Shown piece by piece: positions 54,849-63,138 of a stretch of DNA of 64,000 bases. Where the stretch lies: positions 62,001-126,000 of the forward strand of contig NZ_FOVZ01000004.1 of the NCBI RefSeq assembly GCF_900115295.1. Reading direction: 5' to 3'. Position 1 is the stretch's first letter, and each line of letters begins with the position of its first letter. The DNA is from Sphingomonas sp. OK281. GTDB lineage: Bacteria; Pseudomonadota; Alphaproteobacteria; Sphingomonadales; Sphingomonadaceae. The position numbers were made by a program, and so were the translations under genes. The notes below the pieces were generated by a model. It saw only the letters and a list, made by a program, of their open reading frames with translations. It did no database searches and was not told the origin of the DNA.

Positions 54849-55046
54849 CTCTGTCACGGGACCTGAGAGCTTTCGCGCCGGACTTGTCCAGCGCTTACCC
54901 CTTCGGTGGCCCTCGACTCACGTCAGGACGCTTTCCAGAGTGTCGATCAGCCTCGCGCGGTCTCTGGTGCCTGAGAGATTCCGGGGTGGTTGCTCCTTCG
55001 GCGGTTCCGTTGGCCCTCGAAGGACCGGAAACGCTCTCCCGCGCGG
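54849..55046 (-). promoter_or_regulatory. Tandem glycine riboswitch controlling gcvT-gcvH-gcvPA-gcvPB
   Basis: Two aptamers are readable on the minus strand. Aptamer 1 (55046-54955) is closed by GCGCGG/CCGCGC, contains GAAGGAGCAACCACCCCGGA and TCTCAGGCACCAGAGA. Aptamer 2 (54940-54849) is closed by CTCTG/CAGAG, with GAAAGCTCTCAGGTCC and CGAAGGGGTAAGCGC. A 14-base linker joins them. This is the cooperative glycine riboswitch arrangement, ending 57 bases before the gcvT start. Confidence 0.93.
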
Positions 55047-55159
55047 TGCCATGCCGGTTGCCCGACATCGACGCCGCGAGTTGTGACGCGACGCACAATT
55101 TTAGTCAATCGAGGGTTTGGGGTGCGGGAAGAAAACGCACGCTCGACCTAGGAAGAAAG

Positions 55160-55266
55160 CACCACCCCGGCGAAGGCCGGGGCCCAGTTGGAAAGGTCGT
55201 CGTAACAGCGGACCATCCGTCATTACTACCGTCCCCCAACTGGGCCCCGGCCTTCGCCGGGGTGGC
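55160..55266. repeat. Palindromic repeat, family B, full length
   Basis: CACCACCCCGGCGAAGGCCG and CGGCCTTCGCCGGGGTGGCG are inverted ends with GCCCAGTTGG and CCAACTGGGC inside. It lies between glmS and the riboswitch region. With the riboswitch it accounts for the 515-base gap between glmS and gcvT. Confidence 0.9.
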
Positions 55267-55307
55267 GGACTTATATCGAGGTGCACGACCCGACGGTAAG
55301 CCGAATG

Positions 55308-57131
55308 TTATTCGACCGTCACCGACTTCGCGAGGTTGCGCGGCTGGTCGACGTCCGTGCCCTTGAGCACCGCGACGTGATACGCGAGCAACTGCACGGG
55401 CACCGCGTACACCAAAGGCGCGATCAGTGGGTGGACCTTGGGCATGGTGATCGTCGCCATGCAGCCTTCGCCGGCCGCCTGGATGCCGTCGTAATCCGAG
55501 ATCAGCACGACCTTGCCGCCGCGCGCCATGACTTCCTGCATGTTGCTGACCGTCTTGTCGAACAGCGGCCCCGACGGTGCGATGACGATGACCGGGACGT
55601 GCTCGTCGATCAGCGCGATCGGGCCGTGCTTCATCTCGCCCGCGGCATAGCCCTCGGCGTGGATGTAGCTGATTTCCTTCAGCTTCAGCGCGCCCTCGAG
55701 CGCCAGCGGGTAATCGGTGCCGCGGCCGAGATACAGCACGTCGCGCGCACCGGCGATGTTGTGCGCCATCGCCTCGATCGCCTCGTCATACGCCAGCGCG
55801 CCGTTGAGTGCAGCAGGCGCCTCCGACAGATGCCGGACGATCTCGCGCTCCTGCTCCTTCGAGAGCAGCCCCTTCGCGCGCGCAAGGTTCGCAGCGAGCG
55901 CGGCCAGCACCGCCAACTGACACGTGAACGCCTTGGTCGAGGCCACGCCGATCTCCGGCCCGGCATGCGTCGGCAGCAGCAAATCCGCCTCGCGCGCCAT
56001 CGAGCTGGTCGGGACGTTGACGACGACCGCGATCTTCTGGCCCTCGGCCTTCGCGTGGCGCAGCGCGGCGAGCGTGTCCGCGGTCTCGCCCGACTGCGAG
56101 ATGAACAGCGCGAGGCCGCCGTCTTCCATTACCGGCGCGCGGTAGCGGAACTCCGACGCGACATCGAGGTCGACCGGCACGCGCGCGAACTGCTCGAACC
56201 AGTATTTGGCGACCATGCCGGCATAGAAGCTCGTGCCGCATGCGACGATCGTGACGCGCTTGATCGTGGACAGGTCGAACTCGGGGATCGGCAGCGAGAC
56301 CTCGCCTTCCATCCGCTTGAGGTACGAGCGGAGCGTCTGCGCGACGACGATCGGCTGCTCGTAGATCTCCTTCAGCATGTAATGCTTGTGGTTGCCCTTC
56401 GAGATCACGTCGCCGGTGACGCCCGAGATGGTGATCGCGCGCTCGACCGGCGCGTTGTCGCGGTCATAGACCTGCGCGCCGTCGCGAGTCAGCACGACCC
56501 AATCGCCCTCGTCGAGATACGCGATACGCTGCGTCAACGGCGCGAGCGCGAGTGCGTCGGAGCCGAGATACATCTCGCCGTCACCGTGGCCGACGACGAG
56601 CGGCGACCCGAGGCGCGCGCCGATCAGCAAATCGGGATGCTGGCGGAACAGGATGGCGAGCGCGAACGCGCCGTGGAGGCGCGGCAGAATCTCGCGGACG
56701 GCCGATACCGGGTCCATCCCCGCCTCGACCTTCTCGCTGATCAGGTGCGCGACGACTTCGGTGTCGGTCTCGCTGGTGAACACGCGGCCGCGCGCGATCA
56801 ACTCCTCGCGCAGCGGCTTGAAGTTCTCGATGATGCCGTTGTGGACCACCGCGACTTCGCCGGTCGCATGCGGATGCGCGTTGTTGGTGGTCGGACCGCC
56901 GTGCGTCGCCCAGCGCGTGTGGGCGATGCCGGTCTTGCCGGGCAGCGGATGCGCGGCGAGTTCGTTGGCGAGGTTGATGAGCTTGCCCGACGCCCGCCGC
57001 CGCTCGATCGCGCCATCGTTGTCAGTGGCGATGCCCGCCGAATCATAGCCACGATATTCGAGGCGCTTCAGGCCGTCGAGCAACCGACCCGCGACGTCTT
57101 CGCCACTCAGGATTCCAACGATACCACACAT
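55308..57131 (-). CDS. glmS: Glutamine--fructose-6-phosphate aminotransferase
   Basis: This 607-residue enzyme makes glucosamine-6-phosphate for UDP-GlcNAc. The glutaminase domain starts with the nucleophile Cys2 (MCGIVGILSGEDVAGRLLDG) and includes YRGYDSAGIAT and GIAHTRWATHGGPTTNNAHP. Two SIS isomerase domains follow, with ISQSGETADTLAALRHAK. The C-terminus DQPRNLAKSVTVE is typical. It is 18 bases downstream of a lipoprotein gene that overlaps glmU, giving a glmU-lipoprotein-glmS operon. I saw no glmS ribozyme. Confidence 0.97.
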   Translation of the reverse strand: MCGIVGILSGEDVAGRLLDGLKRLEYRGYDSAGIATDNDGAIERRRASGKLINLANELAAHPLPGKTGIAHTRWATHGGPTTNNAHPHATGEVAVVHNGIIENFKPLREELIARGRVFTSETDTEVVAHLISEKVEAGMDPVSAVREILPRLHGAFALAILFRQHPDLLIGARLGSPLVVGHGDGEMYLGSDALALAPLTQRIAYLDEGDWVVLTRDGAQVYDRDNAPVERAITISGVTGDVISKGNHKHYMLKEIYEQPIVVAQTLRSYLKRMEGEVSLPIPEFDLSTIKRVTIVACGTSFYAGMVAKYWFEQFARVPVDLDVASEFRYRAPVMEDGGLALFISQSGETADTLAALRHAKAEGQKIAVVVNVPTSSMAREADLLLPTHAGPEIGVASTKAFTCQLAVLAALAANLARAKGLLSKEQEREIVRHLSEAPAALNGALAYDEAIEAMAHNIAGARDVLYLGRGTDYPLALEGALKLKEISYIHAEGYAAGEMKHGPIALIDEHVPVIVIAPSGPLFDKTVSNMQEVMARGGKVVLISDYDGIQAAGEGCMATITMPKVHPLIAPLVYAVPVQLLAYHVAVLKGTDVDQPRNLAKSVTVE

Positions 57132-57149
57132 AAGCTGATGTCCGTTCGT

Positions 57150-57584
57150 TCAGTCGACCGAGAGGAGCTGTTCGCCCCGCGCGATGACGACATGGGTCTG
57201 GTAGTAATATTTGCCGGTCGGACGACCGTCCGTGGTGAAGTCGATCCGCACCCGGCGCGCCTCGCCGTCGACGCGGATCGTCCGCCCCTGCAATGCGGTC
57301 CCGGCGGGAGCGCCCAAACGGGCTTCGAGCTGCGCCTGTGCGATCGGCCGAACCTCGAGCGACAGGTTGCGCGGGTCGCGGTAGTCGCGTTCCGAATTGA
57401 GATAGAGGCTGGAACCCTGCGTGCCCGACGCCCGTACCGTCATCACGAAGATGCCGGGATAGCCGCCCGGGGCCAGGCCCGCGGCACGCTCGATCGCGAC
57501 CATCGGACCGATCGCATCGCGGGAGACCTGCGGCGTTGCGCATCCCGCAAGTGCCACGGCCCCGAAAAGCATCAGAGTCTTCAT
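57150..57584 (-). CDS. Small putative lipoprotein between glmU and glmS
   Basis: This 144-residue protein has a lipoprotein signal, MKTLMLFGAVALAGC, with Cys15. The mature part is beta-rich and includes AGLAPGGYPGIFVMTVRASG and PTGKYYYQTHVVIARGEQLL. I do not recognise the family. The start overlaps the glmU stop by four bases (ATGA). Position between two UDP-GlcNAc genes suggests an envelope role, but this is inference. Confidence 0.75.
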   Translation of the reverse strand: MKTLMLFGAVALAGCATPQVSRDAIGPMVAIERAAGLAPGGYPGIFVMTVRASGTQGSSLYLNSERDYRDPRNLSLEVRPIAQAQLEARLGAPAGTALQGRTIRVDGEARRVRIDFTTDGRPTGKYYYQTHVVIARGEQLLSVD

Positions 57585-58960
57585 CCGTGTTTCCTTACCA
57601 GCATTCTCTCGCGGAAGCGCTTGGCCCATCCGGGCTTGGCCATCTGCGGCGGCCGGACCAGCGCGAGGGCGTCGGCCTCGACATCCTGCGTGACCACCGA
57701 CCCGGCGGCGACGATCGCACCGGCACCGATCGTGACGGGCGCGACCAGCGCCGAGTTCGAGCCGATGAACGCGCCTTCGCCGACGACGGTGCGGTATTTG
57801 AAATAGCCGTCATAGTTGCAGGTGATCGTGCCTGCGCCGATGTTCGCGCCCGCGCCGATGTCCGCGTCGCCGATATAGGTCAGGTGGCTGACCTTCGCGC
57901 CCTCGCCGATGATCGCCTTCTTCACCTCGACGAAGTTGCCGACCTTGGCGTCCGCACGCAGGTCCGCGCCGGGGCGAAGGCGAGCGAAGGGACCGACGTT
58001 GGCGCCCTTGCCGACGGTTGCGCCCTCGACATGGCTGAACGCGTGGATCGTCGCGCCGTCTTCGATGCGCACGCCGGGACCGAAGACGACGTTGGGTTCG
58101 ATCACGACGTCGCGACCGAGCAGCGTGTCGTGGGAGAACCAGACGGTGCCGGGAGCGATCAGCGTCGCACCATCGGCCATGGCTTGCGCGCGGCGCGTCG
58201 CCTGCCACGCGGCTTCGACACCGGCGAGTTCACCGCGGCTGTTGACGCCGGCGACCTCGTCCGCGCCGGTTTCGATGACGGCGGACGAACGACCGTCCGC
58301 CCCTGCCAGCCCGACGATATCGGTGAGGTAATATTCACCCGCCGCATTGTCGTTGCCGAGCCGGTCGAGCAGCGCGAACAGGTCGGTCGAGCGCACCGCC
58401 ATCAGCCCGGAATTGCACAATGTCACCGCGCGTTCCGCCTCCGACGCGTCCTTATACTCGACGATCCGGTCCATCCGGCCTGCAGCGTCGGCGATGACGC
58501 GACCATAGGCGCCGGGATCTGCGGGGCGAAAGCCGAGCACGACGACCGCGGGCGTGTCGTCGCCGTGCAACCGGTCGATCATCCGCTGCATCGTCGCGGC
58601 GGTTACCAAGGGCACGTCGCCGTACAGGATCAGCACGTCTCCGTCGAAACCCGCCAGTGCGGCACGTGCCTGCGCGACCGCGTGGCCGGTGCCGAGCTGC
58701 TCAGCCTGAAGCGCGGTGACGATCCCGAGCGGCGCGACCGCGGCCTCGACCTGCTCGCGGCCCGCTCCCGTCACGACGACCGTCTTCGCGGGGTGCAGCG
58801 CCGCCGCGCTCGCAGCCAGATGCAGCAGCATCGGCCGCCCCGCGATCGGGTGAAGCACCTTGTGCAGGTCCGACTTCATCCGCGTGCCCTTGCCGGCGGC
58901 AAGGATCACGACGGCGATGGGGCGATGCGGAATCGTTTGGTCGGAGGAATGCGTCGTCAT
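57581..58960 (-). CDS. glmU: Bifunctional GlcNAc-1-P uridyltransferase / GlcN-1-P acetyltransferase
   Basis: This 459-residue enzyme makes UDP-GlcNAc. The pyrophosphorylase domain opens AVVILAAGKGTRMKSDLHKV and has VLILYGDVPLVTAATMQRM. The C-terminal left-handed beta-helix carries hexapeptide repeats such as GANIGAGTITCNYDGYFKYR and GAFIGSNSALVAPVTIGAGA. It starts a glmU-lipoprotein-glmS run and is divergent from gph. Confidence 0.97.
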   Translation of the reverse strand: MTTHSSDQTIPHRPIAVVILAAGKGTRMKSDLHKVLHPIAGRPMLLHLAASAAALHPAKTVVVTGAGREQVEAAVAPLGIVTALQAEQLGTGHAVAQARAALAGFDGDVLILYGDVPLVTAATMQRMIDRLHGDDTPAVVVLGFRPADPGAYGRVIADAAGRMDRIVEYKDASEAERAVTLCNSGLMAVRSTDLFALLDRLGNDNAAGEYYLTDIVGLAGADGRSSAVIETGADEVAGVNSRGELAGVEAAWQATRRAQAMADGATLIAPGTVWFSHDTLLGRDVVIEPNVVFGPGVRIEDGATIHAFSHVEGATVGKGANVGPFARLRPGADLRADAKVGNFVEVKKAIIGEGAKVSHLTYIGDADIGAGANIGAGTITCNYDGYFKYRTVVGEGAFIGSNSALVAPVTIGAGAIVAAGSVVTQDVEADALALVRPPQMAKPGWAKRFRERMLVRKHG

Positions 58961-59016
58961 GGGAGGATCGCTGCCACGAAAGCCTTGCCAATTCCATAGC
59001 GCCGCTGGCAGGCGTC

Positions 59017-59706
59017 ATGGCAATGACGCATTTTTCATTCGATATCGTCGGTTTCGACCTCGACGGCACCCTGCTCGATACCAGCGGCGACCTGGCGGCG
59101 GCGGTCAATCACGCGCTGGCTTCGGTCGATCGCCCGGCGCTGACCGTCGAGCAGGTAAAGCCGATGATCGGCGGCGGTGCGCGGCACATGCTGAAGCAGG
59201 GGCTGACCGCGACCGGCGGGTATGACGAGGCGATGCTCGACACGCTCCATGTCAAACTGCTCGCCTATTACGAGGCGCATATCTGCGTGCTGACCAAGCC
59301 TTATCCTGGCGTGATCGCGGCCCTCGATACGCTCGCCGCGAAGAACGTTACGCTCGGCATCGTCACCAACAAGATCGAGCGGTTTGCGCGGACCGTGCTG
59401 CACGAACTCGGGCTGACCGATCGGTTCGCGTGCATCCTCGGCGGCGATACGATGGCCGAATCGAAGCCGTCGCCGATGCCCATCCACGAAATGGTACGGC
59501 TTTGTCGGAAGTCCGGGGGCGGAGAGGGACGCGCGGCGTTCGTCGGCGATTCGATCTTCGACATCCAGGCCGGGAAAGCCGCGGGGTTGCCGACGATCGC
59601 ATGCAGCTTCGGCTTCCTGATGCAGCCGGTCGAGGAGCTCGGCGCGGATGCGGTAATCGACGGTTTCGGCGAGTTGGTGCCGACGCTGGAAAGGCTCGGC
59701 GCATGA
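59017..59706 (+). CDS. gph: Phosphoglycolate phosphatase-like HAD hydrolase
   Basis: This 229-residue HAD phosphatase has motif I IVGFDLDGTLLDTSGDLAAA, motif II LGIVTNKIERFA, and motifs III/IV in ILGGDTMAESKPSPMPIHEM and AAFVGDSIFDIQAGKAAGLP. A helical cap lies between I and II. It probably hydrolyses 2-phosphoglycolate, although related HADs act on other phosphates. A second ATG at 59023 is possible. The stop overlaps the VanZ-like start by four bases (ATGA). Confidence 0.88.
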   Translation: MAMTHFSFDIVGFDLDGTLLDTSGDLAAAVNHALASVDRPALTVEQVKPMIGGGARHMLKQGLTATGGYDEAMLDTLHVKLLAYYEAHICVLTKPYPGVIAALDTLAAKNVTLGIVTNKIERFARTVLHELGLTDRFACILGGDTMAESKPSPMPIHEMVRLCRKSGGGEGRAAFVGDSIFDIQAGKAAGLPTIACSFGFLMQPVEELGADAVIDGFGELVPTLERLGA

Positions 59707-60062
59707 ACCGGACGACGCTGACGCGTGTTGCGCTGGTCGTGGCGGTGGTGTTCGCCGTGACGATGGCGCTGTTACCAAAGCCGCCGCACATGCCGATCGA
59801 CCAATATGGCGACAAGTTCGGGCACATGCTCGCCTTCGCGACGATGGCGCTGCTGGCGGCGCTGTCGTTTCCGACCGCGCGACTGTTCCGGATCGGTGAA
59901 CGCCTGTCGTTCCTCGGCGCGATGATCGAGGTGCTGCAATCGATCCCCTCGCTGCACCGCGACTGCGATATTCACGACTGGATCGCCGACACGCTGGCGA
60001 TCACCGTGGTGTTGCTGCTGGTGTGGGTTGCGCGGCGAGGGCGCGGCGCGCGGCTCAACTAG
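59703..60062 (+). CDS. VanZ-like membrane protein
   Basis: This 119-residue protein has about four hydrophobic segments and the VanZ-like motifs PIDQYGDKFGHMLAFATMAL and GAMIEVLQSIPSLHRDCDIH followed by DWIADTLAITVVLLLV. These are typical of VanZ-like proteins, whose role in most bacteria is unknown. It starts in overlap with gph and its stop overlaps that of the convergent nucleotidyltransferase in the bases CTAG. Confidence 0.85.
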   Translation: MNRTTLTRVALVVAVVFAVTMALLPKPPHMPIDQYGDKFGHMLAFATMALLAALSFPTARLFRIGERLSFLGAMIEVLQSIPSLHRDCDIHDWIADTLAITVVLLLVWVARRGRGARLN

Positions 60063-61048
60063 GCCTTGCGCCACTTGGTCCAGAGGTGCCGGGCGAGCAT
60101 CGTCGGCGGCATCCGGAGCCAGTGCGAGCGGACGTAGAAGGCGAGCCGCGTGGCCGGTCGGGTCGGCCGGCCCCAGCCGTCGCGCGCGGTGATGCGGCGG
60201 ATGTAGAGGCGATCGATACCGGCCGGCGTGCCGTCGCCGAACAGGATATCGACCAGACGCAGCGAGCGGGCCACCGCGCGGGACAAACCGTGACGGCTTG
60301 CCTCCACCTTGAGCCCGTCGGTGCCGAACTCGTCGATCAGGCACCGTATGTCCCATAGGTTGCGCAAGCCCCCGGCGAGATCCCCGTCGGCCAAAAGATG
60401 CGCCGCCGCGTGGATCAGCATCCCGTTCGGCGACAGCGTACGCAGGCCGTTCCCAAGCGCCACGCTTCCGGCGATCAGCGCCGCCGCATCGGGCGTGATC
60501 CGCGCGGTCAGCGGCAATATGGTGTGATGAACGTCGATCATCCGGTCGCGCTCGCGGTGGATCAGCGGCGGGAGTTCGTGCATCCAGCGGCGGTAATAGG
60601 CGTCGTCATAGGGATCGGGCTTCACCCATTCCCAGCCCGCCGCGAGCAGTGCCGCCTCGACCGCGTCGATCGATGCATGTGGCACGAGGATGTCGAGGTC
60701 GCCGATCGAGCGCCCCTGCCCCGCCGAAAGCCCCGCCGCGACGAACGCGGTGCCCTTCAGCAACACGACCGGACAGTCGACTGCGGCGAGCGCCCGCCGC
60801 GCCATCTCCGCCTCCCACAGCGCAGCGCGGCGGCCCTGCTCGGCGGCGGCGCGGGCGTCGACGAGAATCGCCTTCGCTGCGTCTGGCATCGGCAGGCCAT
60901 CGAGACGCAGGGCGAGCGTGCCGATCAGCTGCTCCGCCCGCGCCACCGCCAGCAGCGCCGTCCAGCCGTCCGCGTCCAGTCCGACCACGCTGCCCGGATC
61001 GGACAGCGCGCCGGCCAGAAGGCGGGCATCGGTCACAGCGCGGCCCAT
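60059..61048 (-). CDS. Nucleotidyltransferase family protein of the HPr-rel-A locus
   Basis: This 329-residue protein has the polymerase-beta-like core GRSIGDLDILVPHASIDAVE, preceded by DCPVVLLKGTAFVAAGLSAG and followed by MIDVHHTILP. This fits the NTP_transf_5 family (PF14907), which is often found beside HprK-like kinases and PqqD-like proteins. The target of nucleotidyl transfer is unknown. ATG 61048 follows GAGG and overlaps the kinase gene by 16 bases; a GTG at 61036 giving a 4-base overlap is also possible. Last gene of the four-gene run. Confidence 0.85.
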   Translation of the reverse strand: MGRAVTDARLLAGALSDPGSVVGLDADGWTALLAVARAEQLIGTLALRLDGLPMPDAAKAILVDARAAAEQGRRAALWEAEMARRALAAVDCPVVLLKGTAFVAAGLSAGQGRSIGDLDILVPHASIDAVEAALLAAGWEWVKPDPYDDAYYRRWMHELPPLIHRERDRMIDVHHTILPLTARITPDAAALIAGSVALGNGLRTLSPNGMLIHAAAHLLADGDLAGGLRNLWDIRCLIDEFGTDGLKVEASRHGLSRAVARSLRLVDILFGDGTPAGIDRLYIRRITARDGWGRPTRPATRLAFYVRSHWLRMPPTMLARHLWTKWRKA

Positions 61049-61893
61049 ATTGCCTCGACCTGCTCGATAGCGCTCGCGCCGTCGGGATAGTCGACCGCGA
61101 CCGAGGGCACGCCCGTGATCAGCCCGGTAAGCGCGCAAAACCCTGCCTCGCCGAGCGCGACGTAATTGGTCGAAGCCTGCGTCATCCGCACGAACGCCTC
61201 GCCCGGCGGCACCGGTCGCGTCTCCGCCTCGAAACCGTAGCGCGGAAACACCAGCAGCGCGGGCGTGGCGGGCACGTCCATCGCCGCGATCGCCCGCGCG
61301 TCGGGGACCATGTGGCGGATGTCGCCCTTCGGCGTCGCAGGCATCAACGGCCCCATCCGCGCGGTCGGCCACGCCGCCTCGGCCTCGGCGATCGCCTCGT
61401 TCTTGAGGCTGATCAGGCGCGGGAACGCGTGGATATGCCCGGTCGCGGGATCGAGCAGCGCGAACTCGTCGCCCATGAACCGCCAGCCCTTCGCCGCGAG
61501 CAGGGTCGCCAGCGTCGATTTCCCCGCGCCCGAAATGCCGGTCATCAACAGCGCCCGGCCATCACGCTCGACCGCCGACGCGTGGAGCAGCAGATACCGT
61601 CGCGCCCCCAGCGCCATCTGCAGGTTCATCGCCATCTCAGCCGCGAGCAACCCAAGCCGCAACGGCAACGGTGCGGCTTCCGGCAGCATGTAGTCGCCGC
61701 CGATCTCGACCGAGGGACGTACGAACCGCCGCCACGGCCTTCGCGCGAACAGGCGAACGGTGAAGTCGGCTATGCCGTCATCCGGCTTGGGATAGTCGCG
61801 GTACAGCGTCTCGAGTTCGGCGATCGGCGCGCGCCAGTCCGAGCCGATGCGGAAACCGACCGGACCGATGCGGACGGAGAAAGCGTGTCTCAT
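61033..61893 (-). CDS. HprK-related kinase A
   Basis: This 286-residue protein resembles the C-terminal kinase part of HPr kinase/phosphorylase. It has LLLHASAVERDGRALLMTGI leading into Walker A GISGAGKST (119-127), and GWRFMGDEFALLD with the next acidic motif. It lacks the N-terminal HPrK domain and the HPr-signature loop. TIGRFAM-style annotation calls this HprK-related kinase A. The real substrate is unknown. Start overlaps the PqqD-like stop by four bases (ATGA). Confidence 0.87.
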   Translation of the reverse strand: MRHAFSVRIGPVGFRIGSDWRAPIAELETLYRDYPKPDDGIADFTVRLFARRPWRRFVRPSVEIGGDYMLPEAAPLPLRLGLLAAEMAMNLQMALGARRYLLLHASAVERDGRALLMTGISGAGKSTLATLLAAKGWRFMGDEFALLDPATGHIHAFPRLISLKNEAIAEAEAAWPTARMGPLMPATPKGDIRHMVPDARAIAAMDVPATPALLVFPRYGFEAETRPVPPGEAFVRMTQASTNYVALGEAGFCALTGLITGVPSVAVDYPDGASAIEQVEAIWAAL

Positions 61894-62165
61894 GCGCGCT
61901 CGACGAGCCCGGCTTCGATCAGCTCCTCGAGCCGCGCTTGCAGAGAGGCCCGTGTACCGTCGGTCAGGTCATATTCCCGACCGAGCCGATCCAGCAGCGC
62001 ATCGAGCGACAGCGCGCCGTCCGCGATGATCGCCAGAATCTGCGGCGCAGGTTCGGTCAGGAGATGCGTTATGCCCGATGCCCGGTGATAGACCGCTGTG
62101 AACTCGTCGAGCGGGGCGATCAGCAGGCCACAATCGGGTGGACCGCGATAGAGGTAATCGGGCAC
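61890..62165 (-). CDS. PqqD-like protein of the HPr-rel-A system
   Basis: This 91-residue protein resembles PqqD peptide chaperones: AVYHRASGITHLLTEPAPQI, then LAIIADGALSLDALLDRLGR and LEELIEAGLVERA. PqqD-type domains bind precursor peptides (RiPP recognition element). GTG 62165 was chosen because it is four bases after the Tat-protein stop and gives the right length; the longer upstream frame is shadow sequence. Cognate peptide is unknown. Confidence 0.82.
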   Translation of the reverse strand: MPDYLYRGPPDCGLLIAPLDEFTAVYHRASGITHLLTEPAPQILAIIADGALSLDALLDRLGREYDLTDGTRASLQARLEELIEAGLVERA

Positions 62166-62169
62166 GGCC

Positions 62170-62631
62170 TCAGCCGCGCGGCATCTGCAACGATGCAAAG
62201 CAGGTGAAGCCGCCCTGGCCGCGCTGCAACCGGCGGATGTATTTGACATAGGCACGGCTGCGGTCCGAGTCGGTGCCGGGCAGGTTGCTGCCGTTCGCCA
62301 GCGTTCGCTTGACCTCCTCGCCCTTGAAGGCGCGTGGCGAAGGGGGGAACGCACCCTTGGTGCGGGCCGGAACGACGCTGCCGTCCGACGCGATGTAGCG
62401 CCCTGCGCGGCCGGGATCGGGGATCGGGATCTCGCAATTCATCACCGATCCTACCGTCTGCGCGAGCGCTGGTCGGATCGAGACAACCGCACCGGCGGTG
62501 ACCGCGCCCAAGGCCAGCACGCGGCGGCGGCTCGGAATACGGCTCTCGCTATCCGTTGCCGGCATAGCGGCTCCGGCGGCCATCTGGCCATGACCGTCAA
62601 GGTCTTGATCGGATCGAGTATCGTCGGTCAT
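62170..62631 (-). CDS. Tat-signal exported protein, first gene of the HPr-rel-A locus
   Basis: This 153-residue protein has a twin-arginine signal, SRRRVLALGAVTAGAVVSIR, ending PALAQ at about residue 57, preceded by a polar leader. The mature region of about 95 residues contains MNCEIPIPDPGRAGRYIASD and ends RGQGGFTCFASLQMPRG with two cysteines. I do not recognise the family. AGGGG precedes ATG 62631. Position directly upstream of a PqqD-like gene makes it a candidate substrate or effector of the system (inference). Confidence 0.72.
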   Translation of the reverse strand: MTDDTRSDQDLDGHGQMAAGAAMPATDSESRIPSRRRVLALGAVTAGAVVSIRPALAQTVGSVMNCEIPIPDPGRAGRYIASDGSVVPARTKGAFPPSPRAFKGEEVKRTLANGSNLPGTDSDRSRAYVKYIRRLQRGQGGFTCFASLQMPRG

Positions 62632-62891
62632 GCTACCCCTGCTAGCCTGCAGCCCTTTCACAATCCTGAAGCGCTGACAATATCGTACGGCAAACCGTGC
62701 CGAAGCAGGACGCCGCGCGTCCCGGTTTCGCGCCATCTGTGCGTAGCCAAACCATTTTATTCGCGGCCGGAGTCATAGTATCGCGCTCCGATCGCCAGAA
62801 TTTCGGCTCGTGCGCTGCGGTCTGGCCCCGGAGTCGCGAATGCCGCGTTCGTTCGGCAGAATATGATGTGAAAGATCGCCTGGAGACCGCG

Positions 62892-63071
62892 ATGTTCCTC
62901 GATGAAACGCATAACTGGCCGCGCAAGGAGGAGCCGCAACCCGACCGGCGGCCGCCGTTTCGCCACGAGAAGGCGCTGCGGCGGGTCCTGCTTTTCTACG
63001 CGCTCGCCCTACTGTTGCTGCCGATCAGCGTCGGCAGCGCGGTCGATCTGGTCCGCTATATCTTCGACTGA
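62892..63071 (+). CDS. 59-residue single-pass membrane protein
   Basis: The product opens MFLDETHNWPRKEEPQPDRR and has one hydrophobic segment, LLFYALALLLLPISVGSAVD, near the C-terminus. GGAGA sits six bases before ATG 62892. It is divergent from the HPr-rel-A run and upstream of the radical SAM gene. No family is recognised. Confidence 0.6.
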   Translation: MFLDETHNWPRKEEPQPDRRPPFRHEKALRRVLLFYALALLLLPISVGSAVDLVRYIFD

Positions 63072-63121
63072 ACCCTATCGCCGCGTTCGTTGATATCGAT
63101 CAATCGACACTTGCGGTGACG

Positions 63122-63136
63122 GAACGTAAGACGAAC
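63122..63136 (+). promoter_or_regulatory. LexA (SOS) box for the DNA-repair-type radical SAM gene
   Basis: GAAC-GTAAGAC-GAAC is a perfect GAAC-N7-GAAC alphaproteobacterial SOS box. It ends two bases before the start codon at 63139, so LexA would block initiation at or downstream of the promoter. Confidence 0.8.
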
Positions 63137-63138
63137 GG

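Noticed and set aside
55281..57806. 841-codon open frame on the plus strand across glmS
   Set aside because: It is antisense to glmS and the lipoprotein gene, arginine-rich and without motifs; GC bias alone explains its length.
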